In this document: positions 6,335 to 11,530 of the stretch, one piece after another
Layout: each line of letters starts with the position of its first letter
Numbering within the stretch: position 1 is the stretch's first letter
NCBI GenBank assembly: GCA_913030785.1
Contig: CAJWER010000080.1
Span: forward strand, 1-11,530
Direction of reading: 5' to 3'
Length of the DNA stretch: 11,530 nucleotides
Source of the DNA: an uncultured Chloroflexota bacterium
GTDB taxonomy: Bacteria; Chloroflexota; Dehalococcoidia; Lucifugimonadales; CAJWER01
Notes under the pieces: model-generated
The model's input: the letters and a program-made list of their open reading frames with translations, nothing else
Databases searched by the model: none
Told to the model about the DNA's origin: nothing
Program-made: the position numbers and the translations under genes

Positions 6335-7339
6335 TCAGCCAGCCGTCTGAAATATCTGGATCCTGTGACGATTGCTCTCGGTCACGTATAGCTTGCCGGA
6401 AGGGTCGAGCTTGACCGACATCGGAGACCAGAACAGCTTTTCAATATGTGACGATTCCTCGTGGGGATCGTCTGGATCGAAGTCGATTGCTGGCTCCAGG
6501 TCGGCTCGTGACCGGGCATCGGCCTCCTCGCCGTTGATCTTCAGGAAATTCACCGCCCACTTCGATAGAGTCGCCTCGCCCCTTGCCTTTGTGATGAAAC
6601 CGCCGTCCGGGTCAAACACCTGCACTCGCTCGTTGCCCCAGTCTGCAACGTACACGTAGCCGTTAGCGTCGACCGCCACGCTGGCCGGTCGCTGGAGCTG
6701 GCCGTCGCCTCTGCCGGAGCTGCCAAACGTGGACAGGGGGTCTCCGGAGGGAGAAAAGCGGTGGATTCGGTCGTTGCCCCAATCGGCGACGTAGACGTCG
6801 CCTGAAGGGGCAACAGTCAATCCCCACGGTAGATTCAGCTGCTCCGACCCGAAGGTGTGCAGATGCTCTCCATCGCTGGCGAACTTTTGAATACGGTTGT
6901 TGTGGGTGTCGGAGACGTAGATGTTGTCGTCGCCATCAATCCCGATTCCGGAGGGGCTGTCCATCTCGCCCGTCCCGGTGCCACTCGTGCCCCATTTCCG
7001 CAGAAACTTGCCTTCGGAGTCGAACACGGAGACGCGATTGAGGTACTCGTCGGTGATGTAGACGTGGCCCTGGCTGTCGATGGCTACGCCGGACGCCCAG
7101 ACGAACTGGCCGTCCTCCTCGCCATATGAGCCGAAGGTGCCGTAGTACTCGCTGTCGATGTCGCACATCGTGACTCGGACGCCGCGGTCGACGGTCTCGA
7201 GGGATCGATTGACGACGTAGAAGCGACCGTCCTTGCCGATGGCGGTGTCGCAGGGGTAGTAGAACCCGCGGGCCTCCATCGCGGAGAGGCCCACGGTCAT
7301 GGAGTATTCAATGAATGCTGTCTTCGTGGTGGAGTTCAT
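6335..7339 (-). CDS. NHL-repeat beta-propeller protein
   Basis: 334 residues from ATG 7339, with AAGG at 7346-7349 as ribosome binding site. It forms a six-bladed NHL propeller. Blades centre on DTAIGKDGRFYVVNR, VAIDSQGHVYITDEYLNRV, IGIDGDDNIYVSDTHNNRI, LTVAPSGDVYVADWGNDRI, VAVDANGYVYVADWGNERV and VKLDPSGKLYVTESNRHRI, each followed by a (V/I)xxF and a 'TFG' or 'KWG' turn. Between blades five and six there is an acidic, charged insert of about 55 residues (roughly GEATLSKWAVNF to HEESSHIEK). NHL propellers act as binding platforms for proteins, peptides or glycans, and some have lyase activity. There is no signal peptide, which is unusual because many bacterial NHL proteins are extracytoplasmic. 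It lies 16 nt after DUF1800 and 22 nt before DUF1501, suggesting a scaffold or sensor subunit for that pair (inference). Confidence 0.9.
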   Translation of the reverse strand: MNSTTKTAFIEYSMTVGLSAMEARGFYYPCDTAIGKDGRFYVVNRSLETVDRGVRVTMCDIDSEYYGTFGSYGEEDGQFVWASGVAIDSQGHVYITDEYLNRVSVFDSEGKFLRKWGTSGTGTGEMDSPSGIGIDGDDNIYVSDTHNNRIQKFASDGEHLHTFGSEQLNLPWGLTVAPSGDVYVADWGNDRIHRFSPSGDPLSTFGSSGRGDGQLQRPASVAVDANGYVYVADWGNERVQVFDPDGGFITKARGEATLSKWAVNFLKINGEEADARSRADLEPAIDFDPDDPHEESSHIEKLFWSPMSVKLDPSGKLYVTESNRHRIQIFQTAG

Positions 7340-7355
7340 GAAGAACCTTATTGAG

Positions 7356-8762
7356 TTACGCTCTTTGGAATTCCTCGGTCGCCGCTAATAGCCTCAGCAC
7401 GCCCGCGACCCCTTGAGGTGAGCGGTCGGTTTGGTCCGCATACGACACCAGGATTTCTCTCGACGCGTCGGAGACGGAGATGTCGCCCATCTGTTCCAGG
7501 CAGAGCTCGACGAGTTTACTAGATGACAGGTGGTCGCCGTTGCCGGGCGCGATATTGTCTACCATCGTCTTTACCCCAGGCCTGCTCAGGTCCCCGATCT
7601 GCTCCGAGGCGAAGTTGATCCGCTCCACGAGGCTGCCCGTGTCCAGCCAGTCCGTCCCCTGACGCCAGCCCTCCACGCTCGGGGGATTGTTGAGGTGCTG
7701 CCCCATGTAGAGCATCTGCCTGCCGCGGTCCATGATCTCGCGCCGAGGCCGGTCGAACTCGCCGGTGAGATGCAGCACCCCGACCATGAACTCGGCAGGA
7801 CTCTTAACCTTTTCGTATCGGACGTTCTCGGCCTTGAAGAAGTCGGAGTTAAAGAGCACCCGGAGCATGTATTTTATGTTGTAATCGCCATCGAAATAGG
7901 CCTTGGCCAACGTATCGATTGCGTCCTGGTCTCGCGGAGGCGTGTATGGCCACGCGGGAACCGGGGGCTCGTCTGCCACAAAGAAGTGGTACAGGTGCCT
8001 CGCGATGAACCGGGCGGTCGACTCCTGCTCGGCGATGATGTCGACGATGTCCTCGCCGTCGAACCGTCCCTTCTTGCCGAGGAACTCCTTCTCACCGTCG
8101 TCGTGGTCGTCGGCCCGGTAATCGAAGTGCCACGAGATCCGGCCGTAGGGCCAATCGGAGTCTCGCTCGGACCGGAGCACCATGTACTCCGTGTTGCCAA
8201 TCGTCCAGCCCGTGAATGCCCGGGAAGCGTCCTTGATGTGGTCTTCGGAGTAGTTGCCGACCCCCATCGAAAACAGCTCCAGCAGCTCCCGGCCGAAGTT
8301 CTCGTTTATAGCGTCCTTGTGGTTGTCGTAGTTGTCGAGCCAGACGATCATCGCCGGGTCTTTTGCCAGCTCGCTCAGGAGGGTCTTGAAGTTGCCGAGA
8401 CCGTAGCGCCTGAACATCCTGATCTGGTTCGACAGCATTTTCCCGTGGATCACCTTCGGGTAGCCGGTAGCAAAGATGCCGTGCCACAAGAGCGTGATCT
8501 TCTCATGGAGTGGCGCCGAGGTGGTGATCATGCGGTAGAGCCAGTTGTCGCCGGAGCCCCACGGGCCCATCATGCCGGACTGCTCGTGGTGGAAACGACG
8601 GGCCAGGAAGTCGCCCATCCAGCGTGGGTCGGTGGGCTCAAGCAGCTCTTCGACCGTTGCGTCGTAGCCCTGTGCAGCGTAGGCGGCAAGCTCGTCCTGG
8701 GTCGCCCCGAACCCCGCCCGACGCAACAAGTGGGCTATCAACTTCGTATCTTGCTCTTGCAT
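7356..8762 (-). CDS. DUF1800 family protein
   Basis: 468 residues from ATG 8762 with a strong AGGAGG at 8767-8772. DUF1800 proteins have no assigned biochemical function. Diagnostic blocks: IAHLLRRAGFGAT at the N-terminus (residues 9-21); ITLLWHGIFAT; FRRYGLGNFKTLLSELAKDP; the core INENFGRELLELFSMGVGNY continuing to DASRAFTGWTI; FIARHLYHFFVADEPP; and near the C-terminus LNNPPSVEGWRQGTDW followed by VERINFA. Family length is about 450-600, so it is complete. As with its DUF1501 partner, no signal peptide is seen. It is the first gene of the operon, transcribed from the promoter proposed at 8812-8840. A long antisense open frame across it is only a shadow from its GC-rich codon use. Confidence 0.9.
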   Translation of the reverse strand: MQEQDTKLIAHLLRRAGFGATQDELAAYAAQGYDATVEELLEPTDPRWMGDFLARRFHHEQSGMMGPWGSGDNWLYRMITTSAPLHEKITLLWHGIFATGYPKVIHGKMLSNQIRMFRRYGLGNFKTLLSELAKDPAMIVWLDNYDNHKDAINENFGRELLELFSMGVGNYSEDHIKDASRAFTGWTIGNTEYMVLRSERDSDWPYGRISWHFDYRADDHDDGEKEFLGKKGRFDGEDIVDIIAEQESTARFIARHLYHFFVADEPPVPAWPYTPPRDQDAIDTLAKAYFDGDYNIKYMLRVLFNSDFFKAENVRYEKVKSPAEFMVGVLHLTGEFDRPRREIMDRGRQMLYMGQHLNNPPSVEGWRQGTDWLDTGSLVERINFASEQIGDLSRPGVKTMVDNIAPGNGDHLSSSKLVELCLEQMGDISVSDASREILVSYADQTDRSPQGVAGVLRLLAATEEFQRA

Positions 8763-8766
8763 GACA

Positions 8767-8772
8767 CCTCCT
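8767..8772 (-). promoter_or_regulatory. Ribosome binding site AGGAGG of the DUF1800 gene
   Basis: The minus strand reads GAGGAGGTGTC then ATG at 8762. The near-perfect anti-16S match 4 nt before the start fixes the operon's first start codon. Confidence 0.7.
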
Positions 8773-8811
8773 CAAGGGGGACTCAGGTGTGCCGGATCAT
8801 GCCAAAGTCTG

Positions 8812-8840
8812 ATGCTACCCCGGCCAGCATCCGCCGTCAA
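8812..8840 (-). promoter_or_regulatory. Sigma-70 type promoter of the DUF1800-NHL-DUF1501 operon
   Basis: On the minus strand TTGACG (8840-8835) and TAGCAT (8817-8812) are separated by exactly 17 nt. They match 5/6 and 4/6 of the consensus. Transcription would begin near 8804, leaving a leader of about 40 nt before the ATG at 8762. No operator-like palindrome is evident. Confidence 0.5.
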
Positions 8841-8949
8841 GCAATCGCCGCGGACACGGTGGCCCTACTCCGCAGAGAAGTAGAGGCTGGTTGCACTAGC
8901 TGAGATGTTAGGACAGGCGGTCCGGTAAAGGTCTTGCGTTTCTACCTGT

Positions 8950-9189
8950 GCCATACTGAGTGTATCCATTTCGAGTGCCCCAAGCGCACCGGGTGCCACG
9001 TTTAGGGTCGGTGTTCCTCTAACCTACATAATCACTGTGACGAATGGTGGCCCGTCAAGCGCAACCGGGGTAACACTCACGGATACATTGCCCTCAGACA
9101 ACGTCTCGCTCGTGTCCGCAACACCTTCACAGAGGACCTGTTCTGGGGCCATCATTTCATCTGTATGCGATTGCTCCCACAACCATTAG
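8950..9189 (+). pseudogene. DUF11 (conserved repeat) domain fragment
   Basis: The plus-strand frame ending in TAG at 9187-9189 is open back to TAA at about 8922. It reads AILSVSISSAPSAPGATFRV, then GVPLTYIITVTNGGPSSATG, VTLTDTLPSDNVSLVSATPS and a CSG segment. This is one nearly complete DUF11 domain (family consensus ADL.I.KS..P.PV..G..LTYTITVTN.GPS.A.GVTLTDTLP....). Such domains occur in tandem in large secreted surface proteins. Here there is one copy only, with no start codon, no Shine-Dalgarno and no signal peptide. The end diverges (CDC then SHNH) where CDLG would be expected. It is most likely a relic of a longer gene. Its last 33 nt overlap the end of the small membrane protein gene on the other strand. 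Confidence 0.6.
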
Positions 9190-9372
9190 CGCCAGACCGC
9201 TCACCACCACAAGCGCGATGACGAACCCCGCTACCCGACCTACAGGTTCAAGTGGCAGTGAGTAAGACCGCTCTTGAGGTGGAGGATCCCAAGGCGCCCT
9301 CGCTCGCTCACCTTTGCATATGTCGCACTGACAAGCGTTCGGATGTATCCCCTTCCATCTTTCTGGAGCCAT
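9157..9372 (-). CDS. Small membrane protein with HxxxCxCxxC motif
   Basis: I chose ATG 9372 because AAGGAG at 9379-9384 lies 6 nt upstream. The frame can be extended to ATG 9414 but without such a site. The 71-residue product starts MAPERWKGIHPNACQCDICK, has a proline-rich linker (WDPPPQERSYSLPLEP), and ends with one hydrophobic helix, about residues 48-69 (VAGFVIALVVVSGLALMVVGA), followed by AYR. His10, Cys14, Cys16 and Cys19 (H-x3-C-x-C-x2-C) could bind one zinc or an iron-sulfur cluster. Topology would be an N-terminal soluble knuckle and a C-terminal anchor. I do not recognise the family. It overlaps the DUF11 relic tail to tail. No neighbour suggests a job. Confidence 0.55.
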   Translation of the reverse strand: MAPERWKGIHPNACQCDICKGERARAPWDPPPQERSYSLPLEPVGRVAGFVIALVVVSGLALMVVGAIAYR

Positions 9373-9418
9373 CGCCCTCTCCTTCGGAACCCCTAGTCTT
9401 TCCCTTCTACCCACGCGC

Positions 9419-9616
9419 TCACCACGGCAGTTGCTCGACTACCTCAACCACTTCCACGGTCGGCTCAGTGCCTGGAGCCTGCGCCCTCCGCCATTCCCGG
9501 CCATAGGTCTTCCTGACATGCTCGTCCGGCTCTTGCCACCACTGCTAACTCTGTTGGGGATCTGCGTGGATCAGGAACCGAGCCAAGATGTCGCGATCCT
9601 CAGCGCTCGGGAGGCT
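9419..9616 (-). pseudogene. Possible degenerate ORF interrupted by TAG
   Basis: On the minus strand a frame open from 9616 encodes SAEDRDILARFLIHADPQQS, meets TAG at 9547-9545, and continues with QWWQEPDEHVRKTYGREW and a VEVVEVVEQLPW ending before TGA at 9421-9419. The amino-acid composition looks protein-like on both sides of the TAG, but there is no start codon and I recognise no family. It could equally be non-coding. The rest of 9415-9678 shows nothing else I can support. Confidence 0.2.
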
Positions 9617-9678
9617 TCACCATCCCAACGCCCCTGTACCTTTGGAGTTTATAAGGCTACTGTCGGGACTCCTAGCCG

Positions 9679-10023
9679 TTAGGCTCTTGTGCTGTCCCGT
9701 TCCATTATCCAAATGGACCGTGTGCCTGGTATCTCGGTTATCCGCGACAGATAATCACTGAGGTGTCCGATGAAGTTAGGATTGGACGATTCGACCTTGT
9801 CCGGCACGAAGCAATATATGGCGTATTCATCTTCAAAAGACGTATACCCAGTCACTTCGCCCTTCGCCTTCACCTCACCTAGCACGCGCTCAACCTCAGC
9901 ATCGCTCGTTTGGTAGTCCCAGTCTTCGGGACTCCAGTCGACGGAACCGATGACCCGCACACTCCCGTTTGATTGCAAGATGTCGTATTTAACCTTTTGG
10001 TTGATACCGCCTTGATCTATCAT
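9679..10023 (-). CDS. Hypothetical protein, 114 aa
   Basis: The frame is open from 10059, but I prefer ATG 10023. It overlaps the stop of the upstream HsdM relic as ATGA, the arrangement of translationally coupled genes. Neither candidate has a clear Shine-Dalgarno. The product (start MIDQGGINQKVKYDILQSNG) alternates charged and hydrophobic residues like a folded alpha/beta protein. It has strands such as VRVIGSV and YAIYCFVP, a helix DAEVERVLGEVKAKGEV, and an ending SIWIMERDSTRA. There is no membrane segment or signal peptide. I do not recognise a family. The coding look is convincing, but the surroundings are decayed, so it may be the remaining part of a larger gene. A hairpin AGTCCC/GGGACT lies inside it (9915-9933). 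Confidence 0.5.
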   Translation of the reverse strand: MIDQGGINQKVKYDILQSNGSVRVIGSVDWSPEDWDYQTSDAEVERVLGEVKAKGEVTGYTSFEDEYAIYCFVPDKVESSNPNFIGHLSDYLSRITEIPGTRSIWIMERDSTRA

Positions 10024-10130
10024 CTGGTGATCACGTCGCGGTATTTTCCGCGCACACATAGATCCCGTAGCACGTCGTCAGCTATTTCCCAGATATAGCC
10101 AACAATCCAGTTGAGATTTCCGATGACCAT
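10020..10130 (-). pseudogene. hsdM: HsdM (type I restriction-modification methyltransferase) N-terminal relic
   Basis: ATG 10130 to TGA 10022-10020 encodes 36 residues: GNLNWIVGYIWEIADDVLRD followed by an RGKYRDVI segment and a stop. This matches the N-terminus of HsdM, whose family pattern is '.....FIW.IADDVLRD.YVRGKYRDVILPMTVLRRLD'. HsdM is the N6-adenine methyltransferase subunit of type I restriction systems. The match stops abruptly after YRDVI, where ILPMTVLRRLD and the remaining roughly 480 residues with NPPF should follow. No hsdS or hsdR is in the window. It is shorter than a normal ORF cutoff, so it is easily missed. Its stop overlaps the next ATG (ATGA). A deletion or rearrangement right after codon 34 is the simplest explanation. 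Confidence 0.65.
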
Positions 10131-10691
10131 ATGTCCACTAACCTACTAGAAGCTTAGAATTGAATCGGCATGAGCCTGCCTCTGGGGGCAGTATAGTCCA
10201 GAAGGGAAAGAAGAGGTGTGGGTAGCGCTGGACTAGATCACGGTATGGGGATTCCTGGGCCTGCGCGCCCTGGACGGTGGCGTGTATGGCCCGCAAGTCC
10301 AAGCCACGTCAAGCGCATAGAATGCCCCAACATCGGCAGTGTAGTCGGGGCCATGTCGCAGTGGCCTCGGGTAGTTCGACGCGTCCTAGGATTCCTAATA
10401 CCGCGCCGGGACTCCCGTCCCTAGGTCGGTCCTCGTAGGACCCGCGAATGGGACCCGCCGCGCACCTGGCGGGGGCTGCACAGTCGACAATGCGCGTATA
10501 TGTCTGCGGGCTTTAGGAGTCCCATAACCCCAGGGACTCCCGGTTCCGATGTTCCCCCTAGGCGGCCTATCAGAACGCCGCCGACATATGTGGGCGCGCC
10601 TAGCTTCCCTTTGACCTGCTCCCCTTGGCGTAGCGGCGCTTTGGCAATGTGACCGAGCGTTACGGGCCTCGGTTCCCTCAACCCTAATAAG
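10131..10691. other. About 560 nt without a recognisable gene, rich in hairpins
   Basis: Short GC-rich frames exist on both strands (for example plus 10218-10424, minus 10421-10681), but none has a Shine-Dalgarno or family resemblance and their composition (many Arg, Pro, Gly) is that of random GC-rich frames. What stands out is structure: perfect hairpins at 10408-10421, 10428-10442, 10454-10473 and 10516-10540, three CCTAGG palindromes (10385, 10420, 10557), and copies of GGGACTCC. No integrase, transposase or RNA gene was recognised. Confidence 0.4.
10516..10540. repeat. Perfect inverted repeat GGAGTCCC / GGGACTCC
   Basis: Eight-bp perfect stem with a 9 nt loop (10524-10532). No T-run follows on either strand, so it is not a typical terminator. 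It could be a recombination site, a protein-binding palindrome or part of a structured RNA. Confidence 0.45.
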
Positions 10692-10725
10692 AAAGGCCCC
10701 TACCACCGTGATGGTAGAGGCCTTT
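10692..10725 (-). terminator. Rho-independent terminator after tRNA-Pro
   Basis: AAAGGCC-c-CTACCA, 6 nt loop, then TGGTAG-a-GGCCTTT gives a 13-bp stem with one mismatch. On the minus strand the stem runs into TTTCTTATT, a usable U-rich tail. On the plus strand the tail is only TTT then GGATT. It therefore best ends the transcript coming from the HAD gene and tRNA-Pro, about 85 nt past the tRNA 3' end, and may work bidirectionally. Confidence 0.65.
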
Positions 10726-10735
10726 GGATTCAGGT

Positions 10736-10790
10736 TGCTGTCAAAACTGCTGTCAATAGACCAAATCAGATCGTCGATACAACGATCGTT
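10736..10790. repeat. Short repeats between terminator and tRNA
   Basis: TGCTGTCAA occurs twice 12 nt apart (10736-10744 and 10748-10756). GATCGT/ACGATC form a 6-bp inverted repeat (10769-10787), and AACGATCGTT at 10781-10790 is a perfect palindrome. They sit immediately 3' of the tRNA, where an attachment-site core or arm sites could lie, but no matching second copy is in the window. Confidence 0.3.
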
Positions 10791-10809
10791 CGCCTATCTA
10801 AAGCATAAC

Positions 10810-10886
10810 TGGTCGGGGTGACTGGATTCGAACCAGCGACCCCCTGCACCCCATGCAGGTGCGCTACCAAGCTGCGCTACACCCCG
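10810..10886 (-). tRNA. tRNA-Pro (anticodon GGG)
   Basis: Reverse complement folds as a standard 77-nt tRNA with encoded CCA. The acceptor stem CGGGGTG pairs with CACCCCG, the discriminator is A, and CCA is at 10812-10810. The D arm contains AGCGCAGCTTGGTAGCGC. The anticodon stem CCTGC/GCAGG encloses the 7-nt loop ATGGGGT, so the anticodon is GGG, reading proline CCC. The T arm has GGTTCGAATCC with short stems. It lies 61 nt after the HAD gene on the same strand. Confidence 0.93.
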
Positions 10887-10901
10887 ACCTGCCAAAAGCA
10901 T

Positions 10902-10907
10902 ATCATA
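10902..10907 (-). promoter_or_regulatory. Possible -10 box of tRNA-Pro
   Basis: TATGAT on the minus strand is 5/6 of the -10 consensus and lies 15 nt before the tRNA 5' end. No good -35 is found at 16-18 nt; TTGTAG is only 12 nt upstream. Weak support. Confidence 0.3.
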
Positions 10908-10947
10908 GGGGCGCAGCGCCTACAAGATGCGGTCGAGGGGGTAAGCG

Positions 10948-11530
10948 TCACTCCGAACGGAGCAGATCTACCACGCCATACAGGTCCGAGATAGCGTCGG
11001 TCCCCGGCAAGGGCTCTGCGTCGCGGTCGAGGAGGATGCCCCGGATGCCAGCGGCCCCTGCGCCCCCAACATCGTCGCTCCAATTATCCCCCACCATCAC
11101 CGCCTCTCCCGGTGCGACGTCCAACATCGATGACGCAATCTCGTATATCTGAGTCATCGGCTTGCTGAAGTCGACGTGGGCGGACCCGATTATCACCTCG
11201 AAGTAGTCGGCGATCCCCAGCGCACCTGCCGACTTCTCCTGGTTCACGCCGTTGGAGACTATTCACAAACGATACACATCGGAGCGCAACTGCTCCAAGA
11301 CGTCGACCACCTCGGGATAGAGAGCCAAATCGTCGTCCCATCCAAGCATAACTCTCGATCTGACGATATCTCTGGACATTTGGATACTGAGATGATCGAG
11401 GATATAGACATCCCAATCTTCCCACATCTGTAGCAGCTCCGACGGGTCCGCGCGTTTGCCCGAGGTCTCGAACGCCCGATATTTGGGTGTGAAGATGCCC
11501 AGTGCATCCTCTACCGCATCCCAGATGTCT
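10948..11530 (-). pseudogene. HAD-superfamily hydrolase, partial, interrupted by an in-frame TGA
   Basis: The minus-strand frame ending at TGA 10950-10948 stays open to the right edge except for one TGA at 11265-11263. The protein reads as a phosphoglycolate-phosphatase-like (subfamily I) HAD hydrolase. It has a helical cap (ending YPEVVDVLEQLRSDVYRL), motif II IVSNG (Ser/Thr loop) directly after the TGA, motif III lysine in DFSKPMTQIYE, and motif IV GEAVMVGDNWSDDVGGA followed by AAGIRGILLD. Motif I with the nucleophile Asp lies beyond the right edge. The TGA stands where Gly is common (YRLGIVSNG), so one G-to-T change of GGA would explain it. Without read-through the product lacks motifs II-IV. 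Downstream ATG 11247 could restart but would omit motif II. It may be a recent pseudogene or a sequencing error. Confidence 0.75.

Larger units (their letters stand above)
9665..10540. repeat. Dispersed octamer GGGACTCC (5 copies)
   Basis: GGGACTCC occurs at 9665-9672, 9928-9935, 10408-10415 and 10533-10540, and inverted (GGAGTCCC) at 10516-10523. Copies at 10408 and 10533 share GGGACTCCCG; the copies at 9665 and 10516 (inverted) share GGGACTCCTA. A variant GGATTCCT is at 10249 and 10389. Five copies of one octamer in under 900 nt is far above chance for random sequence. Confidence 0.45.

Noticed and set aside
7530..8903. 457-aa plus-strand frame antisense to DUF1800
   Set aside because: It is an antisense shadow of a clear DUF1800 gene in GC-rich codons, with no family similarity or Shine-Dalgarno.
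8799..8903. 34-aa plus-strand ORF
   Set aside because: No ribosome binding site or similarity, and it lies over the promoter proposed for the opposite strand.
10218..10706. Small ORFs on both strands (68, 86 and 103 aa)
   Set aside because: Mutually overlapping, Arg/Pro/Gly-rich, no ribosome binding site or recognisable domain; random frames in GC-rich hairpin DNA.
8763..10800. Insertion sequence or integrase gene
   Set aside because: No transposase or tyrosine recombinase motif and no flanking terminal inverted repeats with target duplication were seen.
11263..11265. TGA read as selenocysteine or as a sense codon
   Set aside because: The enolase and HAD genes here end with TGA, so the codon is a stop in this genome. 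HAD motif II has no selenoprotein tradition and no SECIS-like hairpin was recognised.

Overview
The window looks like marine or environmental metagenome or single-cell DNA. From about base 2963 rightwards it fits a GC-rich bacterium of the Chloroflexota SAR202 / Dehalococcoidia type. The clues are a rhamnonate-dehydratase-like enolase-superfamily enzyme with an HpcH/HpaI aldolase, an F420-type (deazaflavin) nitroreductase, and a DUF1800-NHL-DUF1501 operon. A Baeyer-Villiger-type flavin monooxygenase fragment at the left edge fits the same lineage. This assignment is inference from gene content; no taxonomic marker is intact.

Left part (1 to about 2962) is a mosaic, not a normal locus. Reading inwards it holds the C-terminal part of a flavin monooxygenase (minus), a slice of class II fumarase (plus), and a low-GC stretch of an RTX/VCBS-type surface adhesin (minus). 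The adhesin stretch carries cadherin-like and VCBS repeats, an ILEI/FAM3-like domain and the end of an L-type lectin domain. Then comes the N-terminal half of RsmG (minus) and finally an N-terminally truncated enolase-superfamily gene (plus). Neighbouring pieces share roughly 17-22 nt at three of the joins. One minus-strand frame happens to stay open from 2820 to base 1 (940 codons), so a gene caller would report a single giant protein. I read it as a chimera (assembly k-mer collision, amplification template switching, or short-homology recombination).

Middle part (2963-8762) is coherent. A plus-strand operon encodes an L-rhamnonate-dehydratase-like enzyme and, with a TTGA overlap, a 2-keto-3-deoxy acid aldolase. 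Together they suit dehydration and retro-aldol cleavage of a sugar acid. A deazaflavin-dependent nitroreductase follows. Facing it is a minus-strand operon DUF1800 - NHL beta-propeller - DUF1501 with 16-22 nt gaps and good ribosome binding sites. A plausible sigma-70 promoter lies at 8812-8840.

Right part (8763-10700) is an accessory or decaying stretch. It contains a DUF11-domain fragment, a small membrane protein with an HxxxCxCxxC motif, a possible degenerate ORF, and an unrecognised 114-aa protein. The start of that protein overlaps (ATGA) the stop of a 36-aa relic of the HsdM N-terminus. About 550 nt without a recognisable gene follow, with several perfect hairpins and copies of the octamer GGGACTCC. 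It ends at a terminator, a tRNA-Pro(GGG) with encoded CCA, and a HAD-family hydrolase interrupted by an in-frame TGA that runs off the right edge. A gene graveyard directly 3' of a tRNA is the usual look of an old integration site, but no integrase or duplicated att site is visible.
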